The notes: generated by a model from the letters alone, not told the origin. A DNA stretch of 64,000 nt from Asanoa siamensis (GCF_016862555.1 NZ_BONE01000013.1:62001-126000), one strand, 5' to 3'. Shown: positions 48,957 through 61,035, counted from the stretch's first letter. Translations and numbers: made by a program.

Positions 48957-51092
48957 TCAGTTGCCCGTGGTGGTGCCGGTGATGGCGCCGACCTTCGCCA
49001 GCGAGGCGTGCGCCTTCGCGACGACGTTGTCGGCGGTGAATCCGAACTGTTCGAAGAGCACCGTGTAGGGCGCGCTCGCCCCGTAGTGCTCGATGCTGAC
49101 GCTCTCGCCGGAGTCGCCGACCAGGTCACGCCACGACATGGCGATGCCGGCCTCGACGCTGACCCGCGCCTTGACCGCGTTGGGCAGCACGCTCTGCCGG
49201 TAGGCCTCGTCCTGCGCCCGGAACCACTCCTGGCAGGGCATCGAGACGACCCGGGTCGGGGTGCCGGCGGCCTCCAGCCGCTCCTGCGCGGCCAGGCAGA
49301 GCTGCACCTCGGAGCCGGTGCCCATGAGGATCACCTCGGGCTGCGCGTTGGACGCCTCGGAGAGGATGTAGCCGCCGCGGGCCACGTTCTCGGCCCCGGA
49401 GTACCGCTCGCGGTCGATGGTCGGCAGCGCCTGGCGGGTCAGCGCGAGCGCGGTCGGCCGGTCGGTGTGCTCCATGGCCAGCCGCCACGCCCAGGCGGTC
49501 TCGTTGGCGTCGGCCGGGCGCACCACGTCGAGGCCCGGGATGGCCCGCAGCGCGGTCAGGTGCTCGATCGGCTGGTGCGTCGGGCCGTCCTCGCCGAGGC
49601 CGATGGAGTCGTGCGTCCAGACGTAGGTGACCGGCAGCTTCATCAGCGCCGCGAGTCGCACCGACGGTCGCATGTAGTCGCTGAACACCAGGAACGTGCC
49701 ACCGTACGGGCGGGTCGCGCCGTGCAGCACGATGCCGTTGAGGATCGCGCCCATGCCGTGCTCGCGGATGCCGAAGTGCAGCGTCCGGCCGTACTCGTCA
49801 CCCGGGAACTCCTTGGTGGCGTGCTCGGCCGGGACGAACGACGGCTCGCCCTTCATCGTGGTGTTGTTGCTCTCGGCCAGGTCGGCCGAGCCGCCCCAGA
49901 GCTCCGGGAGCACCGGCGCGAGCGCCTCGAGGACCTTGCCGGAGGCGGCCCGGGTGGCGACGCCCTTCGGGTCGGCCGGCCAGACGGGCAGCGCGTCGGT
50001 CCAGCCCGCCGGCAGCGCCCGGGAGGTCAGCCGGTCGAACAGGGCCCGCCGGTCGGCGTTGTTCGACGACCAGGTGGCGAACGTCTTGTCCCACTCGGCG
50101 TGCTCGGCCTGTCCGCGCGCGACGGCGGCGCGGGTGTGCTCGAGCACCTCGGCCTCGACGTCGAAGCTCTTGCCCGGGTCGAAGCCGAGCACCTTCTTGG
50201 TCGCGGCGACCTCGTCGGCACCGAGCGCCGAACCGTGGATCTTGCCGGTGTTCTGCTTGTTGGGGGCCGGCCAGCCGATGATCGTGCGGAGCACGATGAA
50301 CGACGGGCGGTCGGTGACGGCCTTCGCCGCCTCGATGGCCCGCCACAGCGCCTCCGGGTCCTCCCGGTAGTCGCCCTCGTCGGCGTGCCCGGCGCGCCAG
50401 TCGACGGTCTGGACGTGCCAGCCGTACGCCTCGTAGCGCAGCGCCACGTCCTCGCTCTTCGCGATCCGGGTGTCGTCCTCGATGGAGATCTCGTTGTCGT
50501 CCCAGATCGCGATCAGGTTGCCCAGCCGCTGGTGCCCGGCGAGCGAGCTGACCTCGTGGCTGATGCCCTCTTCGATGTCACCGTCGGAGACGATCGTGTA
50601 GACGTGGTGGTCGAACAGCGACCCGCCGTTGGCCTCGGGGTCGAACAGGCCCTTCTCCCGGCGGGCGGCCATCGCCATGCCCACCGCGTTGCCGATGCCC
50701 TGGCCCAGCGGGCCCGTGGTCGTCTCGACGCCCTTGGTGTGGCCGTGCTCGGGGTGACCCGGCGTGAGCGAGCCCCACTGACGCAGCGACATCAGGTCCT
50801 CGAGACCGAGGCCGTAGCCGGTGAGGTAGAGCTGGATGTAGAGCGTCAGGCTGCTGTGCCCGGCGGAGAGCACGAACCGGTCGCGTCCCGGCCACTGCGG
50901 GTCGGTCGGGTCGTGCCGCATCACGCGGTTGAACAGCAGGTATGCGGCGGGCGCCAGGCTCATGGCGGTGCCCGGGTGACCGTTGCCGGCCTTCTCGACC
51001 GCGTCCATCGCGAGGACGCGGATCGTGTCGACCGCCTTGCGGTCCAGGTCGGACCAGGTGAATGAGGCTTGCTCTGACTTGTCGGCAGGCAC
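48957..51092 (-). CDS. tkt: transketolase
   Basis: A 711-residue thiamine-diphosphate enzyme. ThDP and metal residues are in [19 protein letters not shown] near 37, [12 protein letters not shown] near 165, and the pyrimidine domain [13 protein letters not shown] near 450 with the catalytic Glu. [17 protein letters not shown] near 508 is also conserved. The GTG at 51092 ([13 protein letters not shown]) has GGAG upstream; the longer frame runs into the ctaB leader. It heads the six-gene pentose-phosphate operon and is divergent from ctaB across about 245 bp without other genes. Confidence 0.95.
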   Translation of the reverse strand: MPADKSEQASFTWSDLDRKAVDTIRVLAMDAVEKAGNGHPGTAMSLAPAAYLLFNRVMRHDPTDPQWPGRDRFVLSAGHSSLTLYIQLYLTGYGLGLEDLMSLRQWGSLTPGHPEHGHTKGVETTTGPLGQGIGNAVGMAMAARREKGLFDPEANGGSLFDHHVYTIVSDGDIEEGISHEVSSLAGHQRLGNLIAIWDDNEISIEDDTRIAKSEDVALRYEAYGWHVQTVDWRAGHADEGDYREDPEALWRAIEAAKAVTDRPSFIVLRTIIGWPAPNKQNTGKIHGSALGADEVAATKKVLGFDPGKSFDVEAEVLEHTRAAVARGQAEHAEWDKTFATWSSNNADRRALFDRLTSRALPAGWTDALPVWPADPKGVATRAASGKVLEALAPVLPELWGGSADLAESNNTTMKGEPSFVPAEHATKEFPGDEYGRTLHFGIREHGMGAILNGIVLHGATRPYGGTFLVFSDYMRPSVRLAALMKLPVTYVWTHDSIGLGEDGPTHQPIEHLTALRAIPGLDVVRPADANETAWAWRLAMEHTDRPTALALTRQALPTIDRERYSGAENVARGGYILSEASNAQPEVILMGTGSEVQLCLAAQERLEAAGTPTRVVSMPCQEWFRAQDEAYRQSVLPNAVKARVSVEAGIAMSWRDLVGDSGESVSIEHYGASAPYTVLFEQFGFTADNVVAKAHASLAKVGAITGTTTGN

Positions 51093-51337
51093 GATGTATG
51101 CGCTCCTCGGCGAAGATTCCGGTCCCTCACCTCTGACCCTAGCGACCCGTGCTAAACACCTGCCGCCGGATCTCGCCCCGTGGGGCGTGTTGTGGGGCGG
51201 AAGACACTCACCGGGTGGTTCTCGCCGCACCGCGTCGGGTCGCCGATCAGCGCGGATACGCGCCGCGTACGCTGTCGATCGTTCTGTTGCCACCGTCCGC
51301 GGCTGGCGAGAAGCACCCCGGGAAGGTGGACACGGCC

Positions 51338-52276
51338 TTGAGCATGGTCACGGAGCGTCCGTCGCCGATCCTGGTGCCGGGACCCGTCCCGGTGCCCGCC
51401 CGGCGCGACCCCCGTGCCGTCGTCCGCGCCTACGTCGCCCTGACCAAGCCGCGCATCATCGAGTTGCTGCTGGTCACCACGGTGCCGGCGATGATCCTGG
51501 CCGCCGGCGGCATCCCGCCCGTCTCCACCATGGTGGTCGTCCTGGTCGGCGGCACGCTCGCCGCGGGCGCCGCCAACGCGCTCAACTGCTACATCGACCG
51601 CGACATCGACCAGCTCATGCGCCGCACCAAGCGGCGCCCGCTGCCCACCCACGCCCTCGCGCCGCAGAGCGTCCTGGTGTTCGGGCTGGTGCTGGCGGTG
51701 GTGTCGGTCGGCCTGATGGCGGGCTTCACCAACTGGCTCGCGGCCGGGCTGACCGCCGCCGCGATCGCCTACTACGACCTCGTCTACACGCTGTGGCTCA
51801 AGCGGACCACGCCGCAGAACACGTTCTGGGGCGGCGCCTGCGGTGCCGCGCCGGTGCTGATCGGCTGGGCGGCGGTCACCGGCGGCCTCTCGCCGCTGGC
51901 CTGGGCGCTGTTCGCGGTGGTCTTCTTCTGGCAGATGCCGCACTTCTACGCGCTGGCCATCAAATACAAGGACGACTACGCCCGGGCCGGCATCCCGATG
52001 CTGCCGGTCGTGCGCTCGGCCGCGCGGGTCAACCGCGAGATCATCCTGTTCACCTGGCTGACCGTGGCGGCGTCGCTGGCGGCCTGGCCGTTGGGCCTGG
52101 GCCCGCTCTACGGCATCACGGCCGCGGTGAGCGGCGTGGCGTTCCTCGTCGAGGCGTACCGGCTGGTGGGTCGGTCCAAGCGCGGCGAGGCGCTCAAGCC
52201 GATGCGGTTGTTCCACTGGTCGATCACGTACCTGACGATCGTCTCGCTCGCCGTCGCCGTCGACGCGCTCATCTGA
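51338..52276 (+). CDS. ctaB: protoheme IX farnesyltransferase (heme O synthase)
   Basis: A 312-residue polytopic prenyltransferase with about seven to nine membrane helices. The first Asp-rich motif reads [18 protein letters not shown] near 82-99 and the second region [17 protein letters not shown] near 147. It adds farnesyl to heme B for the aa3 oxidase. The TTG at 51338 is suggested because AAGGTGGA sits seven bases ahead; an ATG at 51344 is in frame two codons later. It is divergent from tkt, matching the M. tuberculosis order, with ctaA 1.3 kb downstream. Confidence 0.93.
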   Translation: MSMVTERPSPILVPGPVPVPARRDPRAVVRAYVALTKPRIIELLLVTTVPAMILAAGGIPPVSTMVVVLVGGTLAAGAANALNCYIDRDIDQLMRRTKRRPLPTHALAPQSVLVFGLVLAVVSVGLMAGFTNWLAAGLTAAAIAYYDLVYTLWLKRTTPQNTFWGGACGAAPVLIGWAAVTGGLSPLAWALFAVVFFWQMPHFYALAIKYKDDYARAGIPMLPVVRSAARVNREIILFTWLTVAASLAAWPLGLGPLYGITAAVSGVAFLVEAYRLVGRSKRGEALKPMRLFHWSITYLTIVSLAVAVDALI

Positions 52277-52511
52277 GAGCCCGGCCCGATTCGGCCGCTT
52301 CAATCCGTGAAACGCCCGAATTGGGCGGTGTGCGCGCAGGCCACGGACGAGGGACGGCAGTTGTCCGAGATGTCATCCGAACTTAACTCCATATGTCTTA
52401 CTTTGGTCCCGCAAACTTCCTGTGGCCTGTCTTAAATCAGCCGATGACAGGAGTCACAAAACACGATCGGATGGCACGCGGAATCCGGTAGGCGTGCTTA
52501 CGCTCTCCGGC

Positions 52512-52847
52512 ATGGCAGATGGTTCCGATACGACGCTGACGACCGATCAACCCCCCGCCACGACCCCCGAAGGTCTGGTGACGGGAATCCGGTCGTTCGC
52601 CGCCGGTCACGGCGGCGCCAGGGCGGTCATCGAGTACGTCGGCAAGCGCGGCGCCCGGATCGTCCTCGTCGGCGGGGACGGCACCTGGGACGACCAGTTC
52701 GCGGCGGAGGGCACCGACGTGGCCCGTGCGGCGTGTGTGAGCGCCGGGGTCACCGTGGAGAACGAGTGGGAGCGCGAGTTGATGGACCAGATGCGCCCGA
52801 GCAACGACCTCTGGCGGTCGATGGCGCGCCGCACCCTCTCGCGCTGA
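52512..52847 (+). CDS. conserved hypothetical protein
   Basis: A 111-residue soluble protein starting MADGSDTTLTTDQPPATT, followed by a compact alpha/beta part with GLVTGIRSFAAGHGGARAVI, RIVLVGGDGTWDDQFA and a helical end EWERELMDQMRPSNDLWRSM. No known domain is recognised. The 235 bases upstream (52277-52511) include AT-richer stretches that likely hold its promoter. It lies in the ctaB-ctaA interval ahead of the ATP-grasp gene. Confidence 0.7.
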   Translation: MADGSDTTLTTDQPPATTPEGLVTGIRSFAAGHGGARAVIEYVGKRGARIVLVGGDGTWDDQFAAEGTDVARAACVSAGVTVENEWERELMDQMRPSNDLWRSMARRTLSR

Positions 52848-52869
52848 GCCTGATCGAGAGAGCTGATAG

Positions 52870-53805
52870 TTGACCACCACCACTTCCACCCACGAGCAGG
52901 CGGCGACCCGGGAGATTTCCCGGGTCGCTCTTGTCACCTGCGACCAGATACCCGACCTGGACGACGACGACCGCCTCCTGCTGGCGCCCCTGGCGGCCCG
53001 CGCGGTGCGGGCCGAGCCCGCTGTCTGGGACGACCCGGACGTCGACTGGGCCGCGTACGACCTCGTGGTGCTCCGCTCACCGTGGGACTACGCGCCTCGG
53101 CGGGCCGAGTTCATCACCTGGACCGCGGCCCGGGCCAACCTGGCGAACCCGGCCGACGTGATCGCGTGGAACACCGACAAGCGTTATCTGCGGGACCTGG
53201 CGGCAGCCGGGGTGCCCGGCATCCCGACCGATTGGGTCGAGCCCGGAGCGGACGCCTGGGCGGGCACGGCGACCGACGTGATCGTCAAGCCGGCCATCGG
53301 GGCGGGCAGTGTCGACGCGGGGCGCTACCGGCTCGACGACCCGGCGCAGCGGCAGGCCTTCGCGGCGCACCTGGCCCGGCTCACCGGCGCGGGGCGCACC
53401 GCGATGGTGCAGCCCTACCTGAGCGCCGTCGACACGGCCGGTGAGACCGCGCTGGTCTTCCTGCGCGGCCCCGACGGGCTGCGGTTCAGCCACGCCGCCA
53501 CCAAGGGCGCGCTGCTGGCCGGCCCGGACGAGGGCGTGGACGGGCTCTACCGCGAGGAGACGATCACGCCCCGGCAGGCGACGGCCGCCGAGCTGGCGGT
53601 CGCGCAGCGGGCGTTGTCAGCGATCCCGGGCGGCGTCGACCGGCTGCTCTACGCGCGGGTCGACCTGATCCCCGGCGACGACGGCAGCCCGCTGCTGATC
53701 GAGCTCGAGCTCACCGAGCCCTCGCTGTTCCTGGGCACCGACGGCGGCGCCGCCGACCGCCTCGCCGAGGCCATCGCCACCGCGGGTCGACCAGAGCACC
53801 GCTAG
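52870..53805 (+). CDS. ATP-grasp domain protein (RimK/glutathione synthetase-like)
   Basis: A 311-residue protein resembling stand-alone ATP-grasp ligases. An N-terminal pre-ATP-grasp fold (VALVTCDQIPDLDDDDRLL and VVLRSPWDYAPRRAEF) is followed by the nucleotide-binding half with DVIVKPAIGAGSVDAGRY near 137 and the metal site YARVDLIPGDDG...LLIELELTEPS near 258-286. Such enzymes join a carboxylate to an amine. TTG at 52870 is used as start with GAGAG upstream. Its last 189 bases overlap the antisense end of ctaA. Confidence 0.78.
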   Translation: MTTTTSTHEQAATREISRVALVTCDQIPDLDDDDRLLLAPLAARAVRAEPAVWDDPDVDWAAYDLVVLRSPWDYAPRRAEFITWTAARANLANPADVIAWNTDKRYLRDLAAAGVPGIPTDWVEPGADAWAGTATDVIVKPAIGAGSVDAGRYRLDDPAQRQAFAAHLARLTGAGRTAMVQPYLSAVDTAGETALVFLRGPDGLRFSHAATKGALLAGPDEGVDGLYREETITPRQATAAELAVAQRALSAIPGGVDRLLYARVDLIPGDDGSPLLIELELTEPSLFLGTDGGAADRLAEAIATAGRPEHR

Positions 53806-54642
53806 CGTCGCCAGCCAGACCAGGCAGGCGCCGAGCATGTGCAGGCCGACCAGGATCTCGGGCAGGCCCGTGAAGTACTGCACGAAGCCGATGACGCCCT
53901 GGGAGAGCTCGACCGCGAGCAGCACCAGGGCGGCCCGGGCGGTACGCCGGTCACGGGTGGCCCGGGCGGCGAACCAGACCGCCAGCGTGAGGCCGATCAG
54001 CAGGAAGACCACGTCGGCGTGGAACTGCGCGATGGTCTCCGGGTCGAGCCCGGTGCGGTGCGCGTCGGCGTCGCCGGCGTGCGGGCCGGAGCCGGTCACG
54101 ATCACGCCGAGCACGATCACGGCCAGCGAGACGGCGGTCAGCACCTGGATCAGTTGGCGCAGCGGGCCCGGCACCACCGTGCGGGTGGCGCGGCCGTCGA
54201 TCGTGCGGCGCCAGAGCGCGTACGCCGCGACGAGGACGCCCATCGAGGCCAGGAAGTGCAGGCCGACGACCCAGGGGTTGAGGTCGGTCAGCACGGTGAT
54301 CCCGCCGACCACGCCCTGCGCCGGGATGCCGAGGAACACGCCCAGCGCCAGCCGGCTGAGCCCGCGGGTCTGTGCCGACCGTTGCCGGCGGTGGTGGACG
54401 TAGGCCGCGATCAGCGTGGCCAGGGCGACGAGTCCCACGACCCAGCCGAGCATGCGGTTGGTGAACTCGATGACCCCGTGGATGCCCATTTCGCCGTTCG
54501 GCACGTACGAGGCGTCGGTGCACCGCGGCCAGGTCGGGCAGCCGAGGCCCGATCCCGTGAGGCGGACGGCCCCGCCAGTGACCACGATGGCGACGTTCGC
54601 GATGATGTTGGTCAGCGCCAGGCGGCGGATCAGGGGGATCAC
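53617..54642 (-). CDS. ctaA: heme A synthase (COX15/CtaA), C-terminally extended
   Basis: A 341-residue membrane protein that oxidises heme O to heme A. About eight helices are present with the heme-ligand His residues in HGVIEFTNRML near 55, VGLHFLASMGV near 126, AQFHADVVFLLIG near 207 and GLHMLGACLVW near 270. The Cys pair GLGCPTWPRC near 33 is also conserved. The natural end of the protein is near WSTRG (residue 288); a further 53 hydrophilic residues come from reading into the antisense of the ATP-grasp gene. It is divergent from sufR. Confidence 0.9.
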   Translation of the reverse strand: MIPLIRRLALTNIIANVAIVVTGGAVRLTGSGLGCPTWPRCTDASYVPNGEMGIHGVIEFTNRMLGWVVGLVALATLIAAYVHHRRQRSAQTRGLSRLALGVFLGIPAQGVVGGITVLTDLNPWVVGLHFLASMGVLVAAYALWRRTIDGRATRTVVPGPLRQLIQVLTAVSLAVIVLGVIVTGSGPHAGDADAHRTGLDPETIAQFHADVVFLLIGLTLAVWFAARATRDRRTARAALVLLAVELSQGVIGFVQYFTGLPEILVGLHMLGACLVWLATLAVLWSTRGGDGLGEAVGGAAVGAQEQRGLGELELDQQRAAVVAGDQVDPRVEQPVDAARDR

Positions 54643-54650
54643 GGGCGAGA

Positions 54651-54667
54651 TCCTACGTAATGTAGGA
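54651..54667. promoter_or_regulatory. candidate SufR operator 1
   Basis: A 17-base palindrome with 6-bp arms (TCCTAC at 54651-54656, GTAGGA at 54662-54667) containing TACGTAATGT. It lies beside the ctaA start, 99 bases from a second TACGTAAYGT copy that precedes sufR. Confidence 0.5.
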
Positions 54668-54752
54668 GAGAGATCGGTCCGCGCCCCCTTTCGGCCGATC
54701 CTGGGCGGTGATGTCGATCACTGGCGTGCCAGTTTGCTCCGCCCGGTGGAAT

Positions 54753-54769
54753 TACGTAACGTTGTCGTA
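54753..54769. promoter_or_regulatory. candidate SufR operator 2
   Basis: TACGTAACGT at 54753-54762, followed by TGTCGTA so that TACG and CGTA form an inverted pair, ends just before the sufR GTG. The shared core with the palindrome at 54651 suggests one regulator binds both. Confidence 0.5.
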
Positions 54770-55486
54770 GTGAAAAACGCGGCGATGCTCCCTCCGCAGG
54801 CGGAGACGACCGGTTCCCCGGTCATCCCCGCGGATCGGCGCACCCGCGACCGGGTCCTCCGGCTCCTGCTGGAGCGGGGCACCGCCACCGCCGCCGAGCT
54901 CGGCGAGGCGCTGCGGCTCAGCCCCGCCGCCATCCGCAAGCACCTGGACGCCCTGCTGACCGAGGGCGACGTGGTCACCCGGCAGCGCCCGGTGCGCGCG
55001 GGCCGTGGCCGGGGCCGACCCGCCAAGGTGTTCACGCTGACCGACGCGGCGCGGCTGCGCTGCGGCCGGCACACCTACGACAACATGGCCACCGCGGCCC
55101 TGCGCTGGATCGCCACGCACGGTGGCGAGGGCGCGGTCGACGCGTTCGCCACCGAGCAGGTCGCCTCGCTGGAGAGCCGCTGCCGGGACGCCATGGAAGG
55201 CGCCGGCGACGACCCGATAGCGCGGGCCGAGGCGCTCGCCGACGCCCTGACCGCCGAGGGCTACGCTGCCAACGCTTCCACGATCGCCACCGGGGGGCAG
55301 CTGTGTCAGCACCACTGCCCGGTGGCACACGTGGCCGCCGAGTTCCCCGAGTTGTGTGAGGCCGAGACGGCGGTCATCTCCCGTCTCATCGGCACCCACG
55401 TCCAGCGACTCGCCACCATCGCGCACGGTGACGGGGTATGCACGACGCATATCCCCGCCCAGCACGGCAACCGACAGGAACTGTGA
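54770..55486 (+). CDS. sufR: Fe-S cluster-sensing repressor SufR
   Basis: A 238-residue ArsR/DeoR-like regulator. The winged helix carries AAELGEALRLSPAAIRKHLDAL near 40 and a basic wing RAGRGRGRPAKVF near 75. The C-terminal part has CQHHCPVAHVAAEFPELC near 186, whose Cys residues bind a [4Fe-4S] cluster in homologues. When the cluster is present SufR represses the suf operon. The GTG at 54770 is used; an ATG five codons later is possible. It starts the operon, 10 bp before sufB. Confidence 0.93.
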   Translation: MKNAAMLPPQAETTGSPVIPADRRTRDRVLRLLLERGTATAAELGEALRLSPAAIRKHLDALLTEGDVVTRQRPVRAGRGRGRPAKVFTLTDAARLRCGRHTYDNMATAALRWIATHGGEGAVDAFATEQVASLESRCRDAMEGAGDDPIARAEALADALTAEGYAANASTIATGGQLCQHHCPVAHVAAEFPELCEAETAVISRLIGTHVQRLATIAHGDGVCTTHIPAQHGNRQEL

Positions 55487-55496
55487 GGACAGATAG

Positions 55497-56930
<1,434 letters not shown>

Positions 56931-58097
56931 ATGCCCACGGAAACCGAGGTGGCGGTCAACCCGCCCAAGACGTCGAGCGTGCCCAAGACCAAGGCGCAGA
57001 GCCTGCGTTCGGCCGATGTCGCCGACTTCCCGGCCCTGACCGGTCTCGAGGAGGAGTGGCGGTTCACGCCGCTCAAGCGGCTCCGTGGCCTTGCCACGGC
57101 GACGCCGGCGGCGGAGACGACGCTGAGCTGGGAGCACGAGGCCCTGCCGGCCGGCGTGACCGTCTCCCGGCTGGCCAAGGGTGACGAGCGGATCGGCCGC
57201 GTGCTGGTGCCGTTCGACCGGATCAGCGCGCTGGGCTTCGGAAACGCCGACGGCGCGACGCTGATCGCGGTCGCGCCCGAGGCCGAGCCCGCCGAGCCGG
57301 CCTGGGTGCGGGTCGTCGGCGGTGGCGCCGGCGTCGCGTACGCCCACACGGTCGTCGAGGTCGGCCGGTTCGCCAAAGCGACGCTGATCGTCGAGCAGAC
57401 CGGGTCGACCACGCTGGCCGACAACGTCGAGGTCGAGGTCGCCGACGGTGCCCAGCTCACGCTGGTCACGGTCGCCGACTGGGCGCCCGACGCGGTGCAG
57501 GCCCAGCACATCAAGTTCCGGCTCGGCCGGGACGCCCGGGTCAGCCACGTGCAGGTGACGCTCGGCGGCGACCTGGTGCGCCAGTTCAGCAGCGTCGAAT
57601 ACACGGGCCGGGGCGGCGACGCGGAGCTCTACGGGCTCTACTTCGCCGACGGTGAGCAGCACCTGGAGCACCGCCAGCTCGTCGACCACAACATCCCGGA
57701 CTGCCGCAGCTACGTCGGCTACCGCGGGGCGCTGCAGGGCGACGGCGCGCACACCGTCTGGGTCGGCGACGTGCTGATCCAGGTGGCGGCGACCGGCACC
57801 GACACCTACGAGATCAACCGCAACCTGGTGCTCAGCGACGGTGCCCGGGCCGACTCGGTGCCCAACCTCGAGATCGAGACCGGCGAGATCGTCGGCGCCG
57901 GCCACGCCAGCGCCACCGGCCGGTTCGACGACGAGCAGCTGTTCTACCTGATGGCCCGGGGCATCCCCGAGCACGAGGCCCGCCGGCTCGTGGTCCGCGG
58001 CTTCTTCGCGGAGCTGCTCCAGAAGATCCCGGACGAGGCACTGCGCGACCGGCTCGGCGACGCCGTCGAGGCCCGCCTGGCGAAGGGCGAGCAGTGA
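56931..58097 (+). CDS. sufD: Fe-S cluster assembly protein SufD
   Basis: A 388-residue paralogue and partner of SufB. The beta-helix core contains the conserved HRQLVDHNIPDCRSYVGYRG near 245-264 and the C-terminal MARGIPEHEARRLVVRGFF near 342. The first ~30 residues are Lys/Thr/Ser-rich. It starts right after the sufB stop (TAAATG) and overlaps the ferredoxin gene by 4 bp. Needed for iron entry into the SufBC2D scaffold. Confidence 0.93.
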   Translation: MPTETEVAVNPPKTSSVPKTKAQSLRSADVADFPALTGLEEEWRFTPLKRLRGLATATPAAETTLSWEHEALPAGVTVSRLAKGDERIGRVLVPFDRISALGFGNADGATLIAVAPEAEPAEPAWVRVVGGGAGVAYAHTVVEVGRFAKATLIVEQTGSTTLADNVEVEVADGAQLTLVTVADWAPDAVQAQHIKFRLGRDARVSHVQVTLGGDLVRQFSSVEYTGRGGDAELYGLYFADGEQHLEHRQLVDHNIPDCRSYVGYRGALQGDGAHTVWVGDVLIQVAATGTDTYEINRNLVLSDGARADSVPNLEIETGEIVGAGHASATGRFDDEQLFYLMARGIPEHEARRLVVRGFFAELLQKIPDEALRDRLGDAVEARLAKGEQ

Positions 58098-58429
58098 GCC
58101 TCGTCCGCCTGTGCTCCGTCGAGGACGTGCCCAAGGGCACGGCGATCCGGGCCGTCGCCGACGACCTGGAGCTCGCGGTCGTGCACGCCGAGGACGACAA
58201 CTTCTACGTCGCCTACGACGAGTGCTCACACGCCGCGGTCGCCCTCTCCGAGGGCGAGGTCGACGGGTGCACGCTGGAGTGCTGGCTGCACGGCTCCCGT
58301 TTCGACCTGCGCACCGGCGAGCCGACCGGGCTGCCGGCGACCGAACCCGTACCTGTCTATCCCGTCGAAGTCCGTGACGGCGAGGTCTACGTCGCCCTCA
58401 CACCTAGTAATGGAGTAATGCCCGCATGA
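58094..58429 (+). CDS. Rieske-type ferredoxin in the suf operon
   Basis: A 111-residue [2Fe-2S] protein of the non-heme iron oxygenase ferredoxin type. The cluster-binding pairs are DECSHAAVALSEG near 40 and LECWLHGSRFD near 62, both complete. It overlaps sufD by 4 bp; the equivalent gene is present in this place in many actinomycete suf operons. A role in supplying electrons for cluster assembly or repair is inferred from position only. Its stop overlaps the start of a 25-codon linker ORF. Confidence 0.9.
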   Translation: MSLVRLCSVEDVPKGTAIRAVADDLELAVVHAEDDNFYVAYDECSHAAVALSEGEVDGCTLECWLHGSRFDLRTGEPTGLPATEPVPVYPVEVRDGEVYVALTPSNGVMPA

Positions 58430-58499
58430 GCGAGCGAAGCGAGCGCAGCCAACTCAGTCACCGGGGCTCGTGCTCCGCCGACCGTAGGGAGGGGGCGGC

Positions 58500-58503
<4 letters not shown>
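58426..58503 (+). CDS. 25-codon linker ORF between ferredoxin gene and sufC
   Basis: The ATG lies within the ferredoxin stop (ATGA at 58426) and the TGA lies within the sufC start (ATGA at 58500), so the frame fills the whole gap. The peptide begins MSERSERS, encoded by the repetitive GAGCGAGCGAAGCGAGCG, a sequence type often seen after stop codons in actinobacteria. It may be a relay for translational coupling. No peptide function is proposed. Confidence 0.45.
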
Positions 58504-59273
<770 letters not shown>

Positions 59274-59299
59274 CTCCACGCACGAAGGGCTGCCCAGTC

Positions 59300-60577
59300 A
59301 TGACGACTCTCGCGAATCCGACGACGTTCGACGTCGCCGCGCTGCGCGCCGACTTCCCGATCCTCGGCCGAGAGGTCAACGGCCACCCGCTGGTCTACCT
59401 GGACAGCGCCAACACCTCGCAGAAGCCTCGCCAGGTGCTCGAGGTGATGCGGGCCCACCACGAACGGCACAACGGCAACGTGTCGCGCTCGGTGCACACC
59501 CTGGGCACCGAGGCGACCCTCGCCTACGAGGGCGCGCGCGAGAAGGTGGCGGCGTTCGTCAACGCGCCGTCGGCGTCCGAGGTGGTCTTCGGCAAGAACT
59601 CGACCGAGGCGATCAACCTCGTCGCGTACGCCTTCTCGAACGCGTCCGCTTCGGCGGGCGGTGACCCGCGGTTCCGCCTCGGCCCCGGCGACGAGATCGT
59701 GGTCTCCGAGATGGAGCACCACTCCAACCTGGTGCCGTGGCAGCTGCTCTGTGAGCGGACCGGTGCGACCCTGCGCTGGTTCTCGCTCACCGAGGAGGGC
59801 CGGCTCGACGAGTCTTCTCTGACCGAACTGGTCAACGAGCGCACCAAGCTCGTGTCGGTCGTGCACATGTCCAACATCCTGGGCACGATCAACGACCCGT
59901 CCCGCATCGTCGCCCGGGCCCGCGAGGTCGGCGCGCTGGTCATGCTCGACTGTTCGCAGTCGGTGCCGCACCTGCCGGTCGACGTGCAGGCGCTGGGCGT
60001 CGACTTCATCGCCTTCACGGGGCACAAGATGCTCGGCCCGACCGGCATCGGCGTGCTCTGGGGCCGCGGTGAGCTGCTCGAGGCGATGCCGCCCGTGTTC
60101 GGCGGCGGATCGATGATCGAGACCGTGACGATGGCCGGGTCGACGTTCGCGCCGGCGCCCGCGCGCTTCGAGGCCGGCACGCCGCCGATCGTCGAGGCGG
60201 TCGGGCTCGGCGCCGCGATCGACTACCTGTCCGACCTCGGCATGGCCGCGGTGCAGGCGCACGAGCAGGAGATCACGGCGTACGCGCTGGACGCGTTGTC
60301 CTCCGTACCGACGCTGCAGATCTTCGGTCCCGCGGTCGTCGAGGGGCGTGGCGGCACGATCTCGTTCGCGCTCGAGGGCATCCACCCGCACGATGTCGGG
60401 CAGGTGCTCGACGACGAGGGCGTCGAGGTGCGGGTCGGCCACCACTGCGCGCGGCCGGTCTGCGTGCGCTACGGGGTGCCCGCCACCACGCGGGCGTCGT
60501 TCTACGTCTATACGACGACCGAGGAGGTCGACGCGCTCGTGCGGGGGCTCGAGCGGGTGCGAAAGGTGTTCGGCTGA
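59300..60577 (+). CDS. sufS: cysteine desulfurase SufS
   Basis: A 425-residue PLP enzyme of the NifS group II type. The PLP Lys is in AFTGHKMLGPTGIG near 238, the substrate-site His in EMEHHSNLVPW near 137, and the persulfide Cys in VGHHCARPVC near 390. It takes sulfur from cysteine and passes it to SufU. It follows sufC by 26 bp and overlaps sufU by one base (TGATG). Confidence 0.95.
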   Translation: MTTLANPTTFDVAALRADFPILGREVNGHPLVYLDSANTSQKPRQVLEVMRAHHERHNGNVSRSVHTLGTEATLAYEGAREKVAAFVNAPSASEVVFGKNSTEAINLVAYAFSNASASAGGDPRFRLGPGDEIVVSEMEHHSNLVPWQLLCERTGATLRWFSLTEEGRLDESSLTELVNERTKLVSVVHMSNILGTINDPSRIVARAREVGALVMLDCSQSVPHLPVDVQALGVDFIAFTGHKMLGPTGIGVLWGRGELLEAMPPVFGGGSMIETVTMAGSTFAPAPARFEAGTPPIVEAVGLGAAIDYLSDLGMAAVQAHEQEITAYALDALSSVPTLQIFGPAVVEGRGGTISFALEGIHPHDVGQVLDDEGVEVRVGHHCARPVCVRYGVPATTRASFYVYTTTEEVDALVRGLERVRKVFG

Positions 60578-61035
60578 TGCAGTTCGACCAGCTATACCAG
60601 GAGATCATCCTGGAGCACTACAAGCGGCCGCACGGCCGGGGGCTCCGGGAGCCGTTCGGCGGCGAGGCGCACCACGTCAACCCGACCTGCGGTGACGAGG
60701 TGACGATCCGGGTCGCGGTGGCCGGCGAGAAGCTCGCCGACGTGTCGTACGAGGGGATGGGCTGCTCCATCAGCCAGGCCTCGGCGAGCGTCCTGCACGA
60801 CCTGCTGACCGACCAGCCGGTGGGCGAGGCGCTCAAGGTGCACGACGCGTTCGTCGAGCTGATGCAGGGCCGTGGCCAGGTCGAGCCGGACGAGGAATTG
60901 TTGGGTGACGGCGTGGCGTTCTCCGGAGTGGCGCGCTATCCGGCGCGCGTGAAGTGCGCCCTGCTGCCCTGGATGGCGTTCAAGGACGCGGCGGTACGCG
61001 CCGGCGTCGTCGTGGGACCCGAGGTGAAGGCATGA
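60577..61035 (+). CDS. sufU: Fe-S cluster assembly sulfur carrier SufU
   Basis: A 152-residue zinc-dependent sulfur acceptor. The three Cys ligands are visible in NPTCGDEVTIRV near 38, YEGMGCSISQASASVL near 62 and ARVKCALLPWMAF near 128; the extra Asp in CGDE fits the SufU family rather than IscU. Works with SufS as in Bacillus. It overlaps sufS by one base and sufT by 4 bp. Confidence 0.94.
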   Translation: MQFDQLYQEIILEHYKRPHGRGLREPFGGEAHHVNPTCGDEVTIRVAVAGEKLADVSYEGMGCSISQASASVLHDLLTDQPVGEALKVHDAFVELMQGRGQVEPDEELLGDGVAFSGVARYPARVKCALLPWMAFKDAAVRAGVVVGPEVKA

